Origin: Methanobacterium paludis
GTDB lineage: Archaea > Methanobacteriota > Methanobacteria > Methanobacteriales > Methanobacteriaceae
Length of the DNA stretch: 64,000 nt
Direction: 5' to 3'
NCBI RefSeq assembly: GCF_000214725.1
Contig: NC_015574.1
Coordinates: 2,295,001-2,359,000, forward strand
A program made the position numbers and the translations under genes. This document shows, in pieces, positions 37,501-46,885 of the stretch. Numbering within the stretch: the stretch's first letter is position 1; the number at the start of each line of letters is the position of its first letter. Below the pieces are notes generated by a model that saw nothing but the letters and a program-made list of their open reading frames with translations, was not told where the DNA came from and did not search any database.

Positions 37501-38034
37501 ATGACTGATAAACAAGAATTAGAAAAGTTAAAGAAGGATCTGAACCGTCTGGAATCCGAGATCGAGAAGAAAGACAAGGAAATTAAGGATAAGGATGACG
37601 AGATCGAGAAAAAAGACGAAAAAATGGAAGATTACAAAGACCAGCTTCAGCGCCTTCAAGCTGACTTTGAAAATTATAAAAAACGATCAGAAAAGGACAT
37701 GAAGGAATATGTCCGATACGCAAATGAACTTTTAATTTTAAAGGTTATAGATGCCTATGAAGACCTGGGAAGAGCGTTGGAGGCTGATTCCAAAGACCTC
37801 AAGGATGGAGTTGACATAATATACAAAAAACTCAAGGACATTCTCAAAGGAGAGGGACTCTGTGAAATCAAAGCTAAAGGTGAAAAATTCGACCCATTCA
37901 AACATGAAGCCCTCATGGTTGAAGACAATGAAAACTACAACGACGATTTCGTTATAGAAGAACTTGGAAGGGGATACACCCTGGGCCCTAAAGTTATCAA
38001 GTATTCAAAAGTTAAAGTCTGTAAAAAGAAGTAA
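37501..38034 (+). CDS. grpE: GrpE nucleotide-exchange factor
   Basis: 177 aa. A long charged coiled coil (residues 5-60: KKDKEIKDKDDEIEKKDE), then QADFENYKKRSEKDM and the C-terminal beta domain ending GRGYTLGPKVIKYSKVKV, which is the GrpE signature. It exchanges ADP on DnaK. AGGTGA 5 nt upstream of the ATG. First gene of the grpE-dnaK-dnaJ cluster, 177 nt before dnaK. Confidence 0.95.
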   Translation: MTDKQELEKLKKDLNRLESEIEKKDKEIKDKDDEIEKKDEKMEDYKDQLQRLQADFENYKKRSEKDMKEYVRYANELLILKVIDAYEDLGRALEADSKDLKDGVDIIYKKLKDILKGEGLCEIKAKGEKFDPFKHEALMVEDNENYNDDFVIEELGRGYTLGPKVIKYSKVKVCKKK

Positions 38035-38211
38035 GATCAAAGGTGCCAAAAAGTATTTAAAAAAGAAAAGTACTTAAAAAAAGACCAAAGATACGAAAAA
38101 TTCACGTTGAAAAATTTAAAGACTACGTTTGTAAAAATAACTCGTGAAAAAAATATTTAAATTTTATGAAAAAGTTATAAAAAAAAGTATTTTAATTAAG
38201 AGGTGAATTTC

Positions 38212-40083
38212 ATGGCTAAGAAAGAAAAAATAATAGGTATAGACCTGGGTACAAGTAACTCAGCAGCAGCCGTCTTAATCGCTGGAAAACCAACCATCAT
38301 ACCAAGTGCAGAAGGTGCAACACAGTATGGTAAAGCATTCCCAAGTTACGTGGCATTTACAAAAGATGGACAAAGATTAGTGGGTGAACCTGCAAGAAGA
38401 CAAGCAGTTACAAACCCAGAACAGACCATAAGCGCCATAAAAAGGAGTATGGGAACAGATTATAAGGTCAAAATTATGGGTAAGGAGTACACTCCACAAG
38501 AGATATCATCCTTCATACTCCAGAAAATAAAAAAAGATGCAGAATCCTTCCTCGGTGAAACTGTAAACAAAGCAGTCATAACAGTTCCCGCATACTTCAA
38601 TGACAACCAGAGAACAGCAACCAAGGACGCAGGTACAATAGCAGGCCTTGATGTTGTGCGTCTTGTTAACGAACCAACAGCAGCAAGTCTGGCCTACGGT
38701 GTGGACAAAGCAGAAGATGAAGAACTTGAAATACTTGTCTTCGACTTCGGTGGAGGAACACTGGACGTTACAATAATGGAGTTCGGAGGAGGAGTTTTCG
38801 AGGTTAAATCCACAAGCGGTGACACCAGACTCGGTGGAACAGACATGGATAACACCATAATGAAACACTTGGCTGAAGAATTTAAACGGGACACAGGCGT
38901 GGACCTGATGGACGATGACCAGGCAGTTCAGAGACTCAGAGAAGCATCAGAGAAAGCTAAAATAGAACTTTCAACCACCTTAACAACCGACATCAACCTT
39001 CCTTTCATAACAGCAACTCAGGACGGCCCTAAACACCTTACAGGCACATTAAAAAGGGCAGAACTGGAAAAACTGGTTGACCCAATCATCAAAAAATGTT
39101 CAGGACCTCTTGAACAGGCATTATCAGGCGCTAAAATGAGTAAATCAGATATTGATAAGATCATACTCGTTGGTGGACCAACAAGGATGCCTGCTGTCCA
39201 GAAATTCGTTGAAAAATTCATAGGAAAAACAGTTGAAAGGGGAATAGACCCAATGGAATGTGTGGCAATGGGAGCTGCAATCCAGGGAGGAGTCATGGCC
39301 GGTGAGGTTAAAGACCTGGTTCTTCTCGATGTTACACCACTATCATTAGGTATAGAAACTATGGGACAGGTTTTCACCAAGTTAATTGAAAGAAACACCA
39401 CCATACCAACCAAGAAAAGTCAGATATTCACAACAGCAGCTGATAACCAGCCATCCGTGGACATACACGTACTGCAGGGTGAAAGGCCAATGGCACCTGA
39501 CAACACAACACTTGGAAGATTCCAGCTTGTTGGAATCCCACCATCACCAAGAGGAATCCCACAAATTGAGGTTACCTTCGATATAGATGCCAACGGTATC
39601 ATGAACGTTTCAGCAAAGGACATGGGAACAGGTAAAGAACAGAAAGTCACAATAACAGCCCCAAACAAATTATCCAAGGATGAAATCGACAAAAAGGTTA
39701 AAGAAGCAGAGCAGCACGCAGAAGAAGACAAGAAAAAACAGGAAGAAATCGAAATCAGGAACAACGCAGATTCAATGATCTACACATCAGAGAAAACTCT
39801 GGAAGAACTCGGAGACAAAGTGGACGCTGACAAAAAAACCAAAATTGAAGGATTGGTTAAAGAGTTAAGGGAACTTGCAACTGGCGATGACCTGGAAGCA
39901 ATCAAAGCCAAAACCGAAGAACTGACAAAAACTGTGCAGGAAGTTGGAGCAGCCATCTACCAACAGGCACAGCAGGCACAGGCTCAAGCAGAACAAGAAC
40001 AGGGCGCTCAGGGTCAAGAAGATGCAAGCCAAAAAAAAGATGACGACGACACCATAGACGCTGACTACAAGGTCAAAGACTAA
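38212..40083 (+). CDS. dnaK: Hsp70 chaperone DnaK
   Basis: 623 aa. IGIDLGTSNSAAAV (phosphate 1), VFDFGGGTLDVTIMEF (phosphate 2) and the signature VGGPTRMPAVQKFV lie in the ATPase domain. The linker and substrate-binding part include LLDVTPLSLGIET and KKSQIFTTAADNQPSVDI; the lid ends in a Gln/Ala-rich stretch and DDTIDADYKVKD, as in bacterial DnaK. This bacterial-type system is thought to have entered some archaea by transfer. ATG 38212 follows AGAGGTGA. Confidence 0.97.
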   Translation: MAKKEKIIGIDLGTSNSAAAVLIAGKPTIIPSAEGATQYGKAFPSYVAFTKDGQRLVGEPARRQAVTNPEQTISAIKRSMGTDYKVKIMGKEYTPQEISSFILQKIKKDAESFLGETVNKAVITVPAYFNDNQRTATKDAGTIAGLDVVRLVNEPTAASLAYGVDKAEDEELEILVFDFGGGTLDVTIMEFGGGVFEVKSTSGDTRLGGTDMDNTIMKHLAEEFKRDTGVDLMDDDQAVQRLREASEKAKIELSTTLTTDINLPFITATQDGPKHLTGTLKRAELEKLVDPIIKKCSGPLEQALSGAKMSKSDIDKIILVGGPTRMPAVQKFVEKFIGKTVERGIDPMECVAMGAAIQGGVMAGEVKDLVLLDVTPLSLGIETMGQVFTKLIERNTTIPTKKSQIFTTAADNQPSVDIHVLQGERPMAPDNTTLGRFQLVGIPPSPRGIPQIEVTFDIDANGIMNVSAKDMGTGKEQKVTITAPNKLSKDEIDKKVKEAEQHAEEDKKKQEEIEIRNNADSMIYTSEKTLEELGDKVDADKKTKIEGLVKELRELATGDDLEAIKAKTEELTKTVQEVGAAIYQQAQQAQAQAEQEQGAQGQEDASQKKDDDDTIDADYKVKD

Positions 40084-40138
40084 AAGTGAATTAAGCCCCG
40101 AAATCCAGTAAAATGAAAAATAAATAGAGAAATAAAAT

Positions 40139-40166
40139 AAAGCGAGGACAATCCTTGCTTTATATT
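40139..40166 (+). terminator. Hairpin and T-run after dnaK
   Basis: AAAGCGAGGA and TCCTTGCTTT form a 10-bp stem with one G-U pair and a 3-nt loop, followed by T-rich sequence. It lies 55 nt after the dnaK stop. Further down the 336-nt dnaK-dnaJ spacer, CGTTAAC occurs at 40336 and 40350, a possible control site for a separate dnaJ promoter. Confidence 0.55.
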
Positions 40167-40419
40167 TTTAATTTATTAAATTTGAATTTTTATACATACG
40201 GAATTGAATTACAAATTCATCAGAGGATATGAATTCATCCGTTGGATCATACTTTTATTTTAGCAATTTATAATAGTGCAATTTATAATAATGAATACAT
40301 TCAATTTTTTAATGCTCATAAACCAATGTTCATAACGTTAACTAAAAACCGTTAACATGATGAAATTTTAGAATTAAGATTAAATACTCAATAAATGAAA
40401 ATTTGAAGGTAAGATTATA

Positions 40420-41583
40420 ATGGCAGAAAAGCGTGATTATTACGAAGTCCTTGGGGTGGAGAAGGATGCAGATAAAAAGGAAATTAAAAAGGCCTATCGT
40501 AAACTGGCAATGAAGTACCACCCTGATGTGAGCGAAGACCCTGAAAGTACAGAAAAATTCAAGGAGATAAGCGAAGCCTACGCAGTCCTCTCAGACGAGG
40601 ATAAAAGAGGAAAATACGATCAGTACGGCCACGCAGGTATGAACGGATTCTCACAAGAGGACATATTCAACAACGTAAACTTTGAAGACATCTTCAGAGG
40701 TTTCGGATTCGGAGGAGGTAGTAGCGGAGGGGGCGGAGGATTTGACTCCATATTCGACCTATTTGGATTCGGTGGTGGCAGAAGGGACGGTTCCCGCCAG
40801 GGTGACGATATTGCCTACGAACTGAACATCACACTTGAAGAGGCTGCAACAGGCATTGAGAGGGATATTGAAGTACCCCACAAGAAGACATGCCCACACT
40901 GTAACGGTTCAAAGGCAGAACCTGGAAGCAACGTCAAGACCTGTGAAACCTGCGGTGGAACAGGACAGGTTCGTCACGTTAACAACACACCACTGGGTCA
41001 GTTTGCAACTGTAAGGCCTTGCAGCGTCTGTAGAGGTGAGGGAAAATTAATAGAAACACCTTGTAAGGAATGCCATGGAAAAGGCATAATAAGGAAAAAG
41101 AGCACGATTCACGTTACAATTCCGCCGGGAGTTGACAATGACAACCGTCTGCGCGTTCCTGGTGAAGGTGATGTCGGTGTAAGGGGAGGACCACCTGGAG
41201 ATCTCTACGTGATGATAAGGGTTAAAGAACACAAGCTTTTCAAGCGTGACGGGGCAGACCTCACCTATCAAATGCCGATAAGCTTTGTTCAAGCATCTCT
41301 TGGAGACAGTGTCGATGCACCAACACTCGACGGTGCTGTAGAACTTAAAATACCTGCAGGAACTCAAACAGGCACATCATTCCGTATAAAAGGTCAAGGT
41401 ATGCCCCATATGCGTTGGAATGGTAAAGGAAACCTTTACGTGAAGGTCAAGATTGTGACTCCAAAGAAACTCAACCCGAAACAGAAGGAACTTCTGCAAG
41501 AATTTGCAGATGTAAGCGGTGATGAAATCTACGCCGAAGAAAAGGGATTGTTTGATAAGTTTAAAGATGCAATAAGTCATTAA
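40420..41583 (+). CDS. dnaJ: Hsp40 co-chaperone DnaJ
   Basis: 387 aa, full-length type I DnaJ. J domain with HPD in KLAMKYHPDVS (His-Pro-Asp near residues 32-34), a Gly/Phe-rich region (GFGFGGGSSGGGGGFDS), four CxxCxGxG-type zinc repeats (CPHCNGSKAEPG, CETCGGTGQV, CSVCRGEGKLI, CKECHGKGII), and C-terminal substrate-binding domains. It stimulates DnaK ATPase. Separated from dnaK by 336 nt, so it may have its own promoter. GAAGGTAAG serves as ribosome binding site. Confidence 0.97.
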   Translation: MAEKRDYYEVLGVEKDADKKEIKKAYRKLAMKYHPDVSEDPESTEKFKEISEAYAVLSDEDKRGKYDQYGHAGMNGFSQEDIFNNVNFEDIFRGFGFGGGSSGGGGGFDSIFDLFGFGGGRRDGSRQGDDIAYELNITLEEAATGIERDIEVPHKKTCPHCNGSKAEPGSNVKTCETCGGTGQVRHVNNTPLGQFATVRPCSVCRGEGKLIETPCKECHGKGIIRKKSTIHVTIPPGVDNDNRLRVPGEGDVGVRGGPPGDLYVMIRVKEHKLFKRDGADLTYQMPISFVQASLGDSVDAPTLDGAVELKIPAGTQTGTSFRIKGQGMPHMRWNGKGNLYVKVKIVTPKKLNPKQKELLQEFADVSGDEIYAEEKGLFDKFKDAISH

Positions 41584-41721
41584 ACACAACCTTTACTCTT
41601 TTTTTGAATTTTCTTTTTGAATTTTAAAATTTCATCTGAATTCCAGGATTCTTTGAGGTCTTTTCTTTTTGTGATCTGTTTTTGTGTTTTTTTGAGATGT
41701 TTTGAGATTTATTTTTTAAGA

Positions 41722-42678
41722 TCAGTGAACTTCGGGCAAAACTTCTTCTTTACAGAATTCAATGAACTCTTCTTGATTGTTACCTATTTGCTGGATGCAT
41801 ATACGGTCAAAGCCAGCGTCTATGTTCTTTTTTATTTTATCTATGTGTACTTGGGGGTCAGGGCCGCATGGCATTCTTCCAGGTATATCCTCTTTTCTCG
41901 CATTTTTTACGAGTTCTTCAAAGTGTGTTTGTGTTGGGATATCCCAGCTTAGACTTCCTTTAATAACCATTAATGGCCAGTACTTGTAAACCAGGTCCAT
42001 GGCTTTTTTTTCAGTTTCTGCCCAGCTAATTGAAATTTCAGAGTAGCTGGGTTTATCCTTTCCACCTGTTTTTTTAAATATGTCCAGAAGCTCTTTTTTC
42101 CCACCACTTACAATTAAGCCATCTCCATTATTTCCGGCAGCAGTAGCAGCTATTGGTCCATCTGCAGCCATGTATATGGGTGGAAGTTCTTCAGGGAGTG
42201 TGTAAATTTGTGCATTTTCAACATGATAATAGTAGCCTTCATAATCCTGCATTCCACCTTGCCATAGAGTTCTGATAACATCTACAGCTTCTGTGAGCAT
42301 GTCAATTCTTATAGGTGCTGGGGGCCAGTGATCACCGTATATATGTTCGTTCAGATTCTCCCCTGAACCTACCCCGAAAATAAACCTGCCTGGCATCATT
42401 GAAGTTATTGTAGCTACAGCTTGAGCTACCAGTGCTGGGTGTTGTCTGATCGTTGGGCATGTGACTCCCGTCATCAGACCGAGATCTTCTGTTACTTGGG
42501 ATATGGCACCTAGTGTACTCCAGACAAATGGACTGTTGCCCTGACTACTGATCCATGGATGGTAATGATCTGATATACTGGCAAAGTCAAATCCTGCTTT
42601 TTCAGCAAGTTCAGCATAATGAACAAGTTCCAAAGGTCCAAATACTTCACTTGCAAGTTTAAAACCAATTTCTACCAT
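41722..42678 (-). CDS. F420-dependent LLM-class oxidoreductase (TIGR03557-like)
   Basis: 318-aa TIM barrel. FASISDHYHPW, TGVTCPTIRQHPALVAQAVATITSMMPGRFIFGVGSGENLNEHI and YMAADGPIAATAAGNNGDGLI match the F420-dependent glucose-6-phosphate dehydrogenase-like branch. It uses F420; the substrate in methanogens is unknown. GGAGG 8 nt upstream of the ATG. Confidence 0.85.
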   Translation of the reverse strand: MVEIGFKLASEVFGPLELVHYAELAEKAGFDFASISDHYHPWISSQGNSPFVWSTLGAISQVTEDLGLMTGVTCPTIRQHPALVAQAVATITSMMPGRFIFGVGSGENLNEHIYGDHWPPAPIRIDMLTEAVDVIRTLWQGGMQDYEGYYYHVENAQIYTLPEELPPIYMAADGPIAATAAGNNGDGLIVSGGKKELLDIFKKTGGKDKPSYSEISISWAETEKKAMDLVYKYWPLMVIKGSLSWDIPTQTHFEELVKNARKEDIPGRMPCGPDPQVHIDKIKKNIDAGFDRICIQQIGNNQEEFIEFCKEEVLPEVH

Positions 42679-42898
42679 ATTTTATACCTCCAGAATTTTC
42701 TAAAGAACTGTTAAAAGTTCATAAAGATTAATAAAAGGCACTTCAAGAGGTTATAAATCCACAAACAATAGGTTTTTAATCTTCTTAATGGTATAATTAT
42801 GTAAAATATTATTATTATTTGTTTCGTGATCCTCAAAAAACATTAACGATGCATTATAAAAATAATACTGTTACAGAAGTTAATGGGAGGGGCTAAAA

Positions 42899-43191
42899 AT
42901 GGGAGATATTGAATTCAATATGGAAAATGTTCAAAAATGCCTATGTCCAGATGCCCAGTGCAAGCTCAAAGTAGCTGCGTGAAAGAAAAACTGGATAAAT
43001 TAAAAAGTATGAGCGGATCACCAGGTCCTGAGGATGTTCCTGGATTGTATTGTGCAACAGGAAAAGCCAAATGTGGAGACCTTGATCCAAAACAGATGTG
43101 TCAATGCGGCAAGTGCGAAATTTTCGCTAAATACGATTTAAGTCATGGTAAACCTGCAGGATATTTCTGCGCAAACGGAAAAGCACAATAA
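42899..43191 (+). pseudogene. DUF2769 cysteine-rich protein with a -1 frameshift
   Basis: From ATG 42899 (GGGAGGGG upstream) the frame reads to KCLCP and then runs out of register, ending at a TGA near 42980. The rest of the protein, from RCPVQAQSSCVKEKLDKL to the stop at 43191, lies in another frame. Joining them just after 42949 needs one extra base: CCA-GA-TGC here versus CCA-GGA-TGT in the neighbouring gene at 44608, whose matching segment reads CLCPGCP. So a single G appears to be missing. The intact product would be about 97 aa with C-x-C-x2-C and later Cys clusters, a probable metal-binding domain. Could be a sequencing error or a real mutation. Confidence 0.75.
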
Positions 43192-43449
43192 ACTCTTTTT
43201 TACTCTTTTTTATTTTTTAAATAGTAACTTATGATATTTTTATTTTTTATACACAAGTTACCCCCATTTCGAATCCAAAAATGTCCCCCAGTAAGTTGTG
43301 TTTGGAAATATATGGATTAAATCCGGGTTTAACAAGTAAATAGAACTTTAAAATCAATGGTAAAGTAAAACAGGGCCAGTTATGTTAATTGATTAATAAT
43401 AAAAATATATGTGTTTATAACAACAGACATTATGGTAATAGGTGATCTT

Positions 43450-44790
43450 ATGGATGAAGATATTAAAAAACGATGGTGGATATTTCCAGGATTTAAAATA
43501 GAAACCATGGTCACAGGATTGGATCTGCCTGTAAACATCGCATTTGTCCCTAAACCAACTGATAACCCAGATGCTCCTCTTTTATACGTTACAGAATTGT
43601 ACGGGAACATCAAAGCAATTACCAACGATTGGAATGTACATACATATGCTGAAAATCTCTTAAACTACGAGCCAAACTATGAATTTCCTGGAACTGGGGA
43701 ATCAGGAGTAACAGGGATCTGTGTTGAGCCTGGAACCGGTGATTTATTTGTATCAATGATCTACGAAGATGAGGGAAATATAAAAAATAAGCTTGTTAGA
43801 ACTAAAAGTAAAAACGGGCTAAAAATGGATTCAATTGAAACCATAATTGAAGATATTCCCTCAATCAAGGCCGCACACCAGATACAGGCGGTTAGTGTAG
43901 GATTTGATGGTAAGCTGTACGTGAATCTGGGAGAAGGTATGATCAATCCAGAGGTTGCTCAAGACGATACCGAACTTCGGGGCAAGGTTTTAAGGATGGA
44001 CCTGGATGGTAACATACCTGAAGACAACCCTGATCCAAAGAGTCCCATTTATGCCAAGGGTTTCAGAAATCCATTCGGTGCTGTATGGCGTGAAAGCGAT
44101 AAATCACTTTACATAAGTGATAACGGACCGGCCTACGATGACAGAGTCGCAAAAGTGGAACCTGGTAAAAACTATGGCTGGCCCGAGAGTATGCGAAAAA
44201 ATTCACTCTTCTGGACGCATTTAAGCCAGGGAATAACAGCCCTTGATTTTATGCAGAACGAAGAATTTCCATTCGAATACGATAACGAACTGTTTGTGGC
44301 ATTTTTTGGTGGAGCGTATGTAAAGGGCCCCGGTGTAAAGGGAAAAATGATAGTGAAAATGAAGGTCAACAAGGATACTTCAGGAGTTAACTCTTTTGAT
44401 GTGTTTGTCAGGTACACCGGAGAAAATGCTGCAAGTCCCTGTGGAATAGCCTTTGGACCTGGAGGACTGTACTTTACAGATCTGCACGGCGAAGGAAATG
44501 GGCAGACACACACACCCAGTGGAAACCTGTTTAAAGTTAGCTCCATAATCAAGGCCGAAGGTGAGATATTGGTCCCATATACCAAAGAAAATACCGATAG
44601 ATGCCTCTGTCCAGGATGTCCAACCCGTAACGAGTGCATGGGTAACAGAAATGAACGTCTTTTCTGTGCAGGTGGGAAAACCGACTGTGACCCTGAAAAA
44701 AAAGGTTGTCTATGTGGTGAATGTCCAGTTCAGGGCGAATATGGATTGGTAGATTTCTACTACTGTGCTGAGGGTGCTGCTAAAAAGTGA
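43450..44790 (+). CDS. Beta-propeller (sorbosone/PQQ dehydrogenase-like) protein with DUF2769 tail
   Basis: 446 aa. The propeller part has VTGLDLPVNIAFVP, TGICVEPGTGDLFVSMIY, LYVNLGEGMINP, GFRNPFGAVWRESDKSLYISDNGPAYDD and CGIAFGPGGLYFTDLHGEG, as in glucose/sorbosone dehydrogenase folds. The last 65 residues are cysteine-rich (CLCPGCPTRNEC, CDPEKKGCLCGECPVQ), the same type as the gene just upstream. No signal peptide, so it is probably cytosolic. PQQ is not expected in a methanogen, so function is unknown. ATG 43450 follows TAGGTGATC. Confidence 0.8.
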   Translation: MDEDIKKRWWIFPGFKIETMVTGLDLPVNIAFVPKPTDNPDAPLLYVTELYGNIKAITNDWNVHTYAENLLNYEPNYEFPGTGESGVTGICVEPGTGDLFVSMIYEDEGNIKNKLVRTKSKNGLKMDSIETIIEDIPSIKAAHQIQAVSVGFDGKLYVNLGEGMINPEVAQDDTELRGKVLRMDLDGNIPEDNPDPKSPIYAKGFRNPFGAVWRESDKSLYISDNGPAYDDRVAKVEPGKNYGWPESMRKNSLFWTHLSQGITALDFMQNEEFPFEYDNELFVAFFGGAYVKGPGVKGKMIVKMKVNKDTSGVNSFDVFVRYTGENAASPCGIAFGPGGLYFTDLHGEGNGQTHTPSGNLFKVSSIIKAEGEILVPYTKENTDRCLCPGCPTRNECMGNRNERLFCAGGKTDCDPEKKGCLCGECPVQGEYGLVDFYYCAEGAAKK

Positions 44791-45006
44791 GGCTTGAAAA
44801 ATAATTTTCAAGTTACCCTAAAAAAGGGTTGTTAATATGTTCAAATGACCAAATACCATTGAACTTCTATTTTTATATTTTTTGATTTTTTTTGAATTTC
44901 TTAATCTAATTTAATTACAAATAAAATTTCAATATGAAAGATTTCAACCACTTTTTTTATAGATCACAAAAATCATACCCCAAACTTTATATAGTACTAA
45001 AAGATA

Positions 45007-45024
45007 ATATCGACTAGTCGATAT
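45007..45024. promoter_or_regulatory. Perfect 18-bp palindrome, probable PadR operator
   Basis: ATATCGACTAGTCGATAT is its own reverse complement. TTTATATA lies at 44986-44993, so the transcription start should fall near the palindrome centre. The left half ATATCGACT recurs at 45106-45114, just before the padR start. A repressor site for the downstream PadR gene and ABC exporter is the simplest reading. Confidence 0.7.
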
Positions 45025-45132
45025 CGAGAACTTGATATTGTTGTTGTACTTAGTTGAACATAAGAAATATTAAAGTTTCTACTCAATATCAAATTAAAAA
45101 GTATTATATCGACTTAGAGGCACTGATGCAAT

Positions 45133-45696
45133 ATGTGGGATAGAAAAAGCTGGTGGGATAAAGAAAGCTGGAAAAATTATCACAGAGAATTTCATGAAAG
45201 ATTAGAACAGTTCGGCAGACTTGGAAGACTGAGGATATGGATAATTTACGTCTTGAGCGATGACCCAAAAAACGGTGTGGAGATCATGGATGCCATTGAA
45301 AAGATGCACAAAGCATTTCATAATATGAATCCCAAAGGCCACAAACACCATGCCCACCATGAACATGGAAAAGACCATAGTTCGTGGAGGCCTTCTCCAG
45401 GATCTATATATCCAATGCTCAGTAAGATGGTAGAAGAAGATTTGATAAGCAAAATGGAAGATGGACGGTACAAACTCACTTTAAAAGGGCAAACTACCGC
45501 TGACAAATTACTTATGCATTTCCCTGCCTATGGAAGTACTGATCAGGACAAATTAGAGAATGTCCTAACAGAAATCAATGGTTACATCTCTTATCTGGAA
45601 GATATCGAGAAAGAGAAACTGGTTCCCCACCAAGCAAAAATAGAATTACTGAGCGAAAGGCTCAAAAAAATAGGAGAATCACTCAAAAAAGAGTAG
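45133..45696 (+). CDS. PadR-family regulator with His-rich insertion
   Basis: 187 aa. A PadR winged helix (GRLRIWIIYVLSDDPKNGVEIMDAIE ... RPSPGSIYPMLSKMVEEDLI) contains an inserted His-rich segment (residues 70-82, GHKHHAHHEHGKDH) between its helices, a possible metal site. The C-terminal coiled coil (about residues 130-185) mediates dimerisation. Preceded by the 18-bp palindrome and followed by ABC-2 transporter genes, which it probably controls. The ribosome binding site is weak. Confidence 0.85.
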   Translation: MWDRKSWWDKESWKNYHREFHERLEQFGRLGRLRIWIIYVLSDDPKNGVEIMDAIEKMHKAFHNMNPKGHKHHAHHEHGKDHSSWRPSPGSIYPMLSKMVEEDLISKMEDGRYKLTLKGQTTADKLLMHFPAYGSTDQDKLENVLTEINGYISYLEDIEKEKLVPHQAKIELLSERLKKIGESLKKE

Positions 45697-45864
45697 TTTA
45701 AGATTTGATTAGATCGTTTCACAGGGCCTAAATTTTCATTCACCTGGATAAACCCCTCAAAACAACGTTCTATACTTTATTTCTTTGTTTTTGGATTAAT
45801 TAGCCATAGTTAGCTACGGCTATCTCCATAAACATGGATCATCCATCTAAATTAGGAGAAAAAA

Positions 45865-46881
45865 ATGACAGAATACGCCATAGAGGTAGAAAACCTCACT
45901 AAAAAATTTGGAGATTTCACAGCAGTGGATGATTTATCGCTGAATGTGAAAAATAATGAAATATTTGGATTTTTAGGTCCAAATGGTGCAGGTAAAAGTA
46001 CCACAATAAGAATGCTCTGCACCCTTGCCCAGCCCACATCCGGCTCTGCTAAAGTCGCAGGTTACGACCTCACCAAGGACCCTGCAAAGGTTCGCGAAAA
46101 CATCGGACTGGTGGCAGAAAAGATGATCATGTACGACAGACTTACTGCAGCCGAAAACCTTCGATTTTTTGGAAAACTCTACGCAATGCCCAAGAAGAAA
46201 CTCGAAGAAAGGATCGACGAGCTTCTTGAGCTGGTTAACATGCAGGAATGGAAAAATACACAGATCAACAAGTTTTCAACCGGTATGAAACAGAGAATCA
46301 ATGTTATAAGGGCACTGCTCCCTGAACCAAAAATACTCTTCATGGACGAGCCAACACTGGGCCTTGACCCCCAGACAACGTTTTCAATAAGGGACATTAC
46401 ACGGGATATCAACCAAAGTGGAGTTACAGTTATATTAACAACACACGCCATGGCAGAGGCAGAGGCACTAAGCGATCGTGTGGCAATCATCGATCACGGC
46501 AAGATTGCAGCTCTTGACACGCCTCAAAACCTTAAAAAATCCATATCCCACGGTGACAAAGCCATTTTCAGTGCGAAGATTATGAATCTGACATCAGGAA
46601 TGGTTGAGAAGATCAGGTCACTTGACGTTGTAACAGCCGTTGCACAGCAGGACGATTACGATCTGAAAATTAGTGCAGAAGGTAAAGACTCTCTTAACCA
46701 GATAATTGACGCTATCAGATCTGAAGGTGGCAATATAGTTTCTATAACCAACAATAGTGAGTCTACACTAGAAGATGTTTTCCTGGCAGTCACAGGTAAA
46801 GAAATGCGTGACCAGGCAAATGAAAAACCTGCAGCAGTGCACCATGGGCATGGGCATGCTCCTCAATCGAGGGTGAGGTGA
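45865..46881 (+). CDS. ABC-2 transporter ATP-binding protein (DrrA-like)
   Basis: 338 aa. Walker A GPNGAGKST, signature FSTGMKQRINVIRALL, Walker B ILFMDEPTLGLDP and H-loop TTHAM are present. The C-terminal regulatory part (about residues 225-315) precedes a His-rich tail (VHHGHGHAPQ). Exporter ATPase of the drug/polysaccharide type. The permease starts 4 nt after its stop. Confidence 0.92.
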   Translation: MTEYAIEVENLTKKFGDFTAVDDLSLNVKNNEIFGFLGPNGAGKSTTIRMLCTLAQPTSGSAKVAGYDLTKDPAKVRENIGLVAEKMIMYDRLTAAENLRFFGKLYAMPKKKLEERIDELLELVNMQEWKNTQINKFSTGMKQRINVIRALLPEPKILFMDEPTLGLDPQTTFSIRDITRDINQSGVTVILTTHAMAEAEALSDRVAIIDHGKIAALDTPQNLKKSISHGDKAIFSAKIMNLTSGMVEKIRSLDVVTAVAQQDDYDLKISAEGKDSLNQIIDAIRSEGGNIVSITNNSESTLEDVFLAVTGKEMRDQANEKPAAVHHGHGHAPQSRVR

Positions 46882-46885
46882 TACA

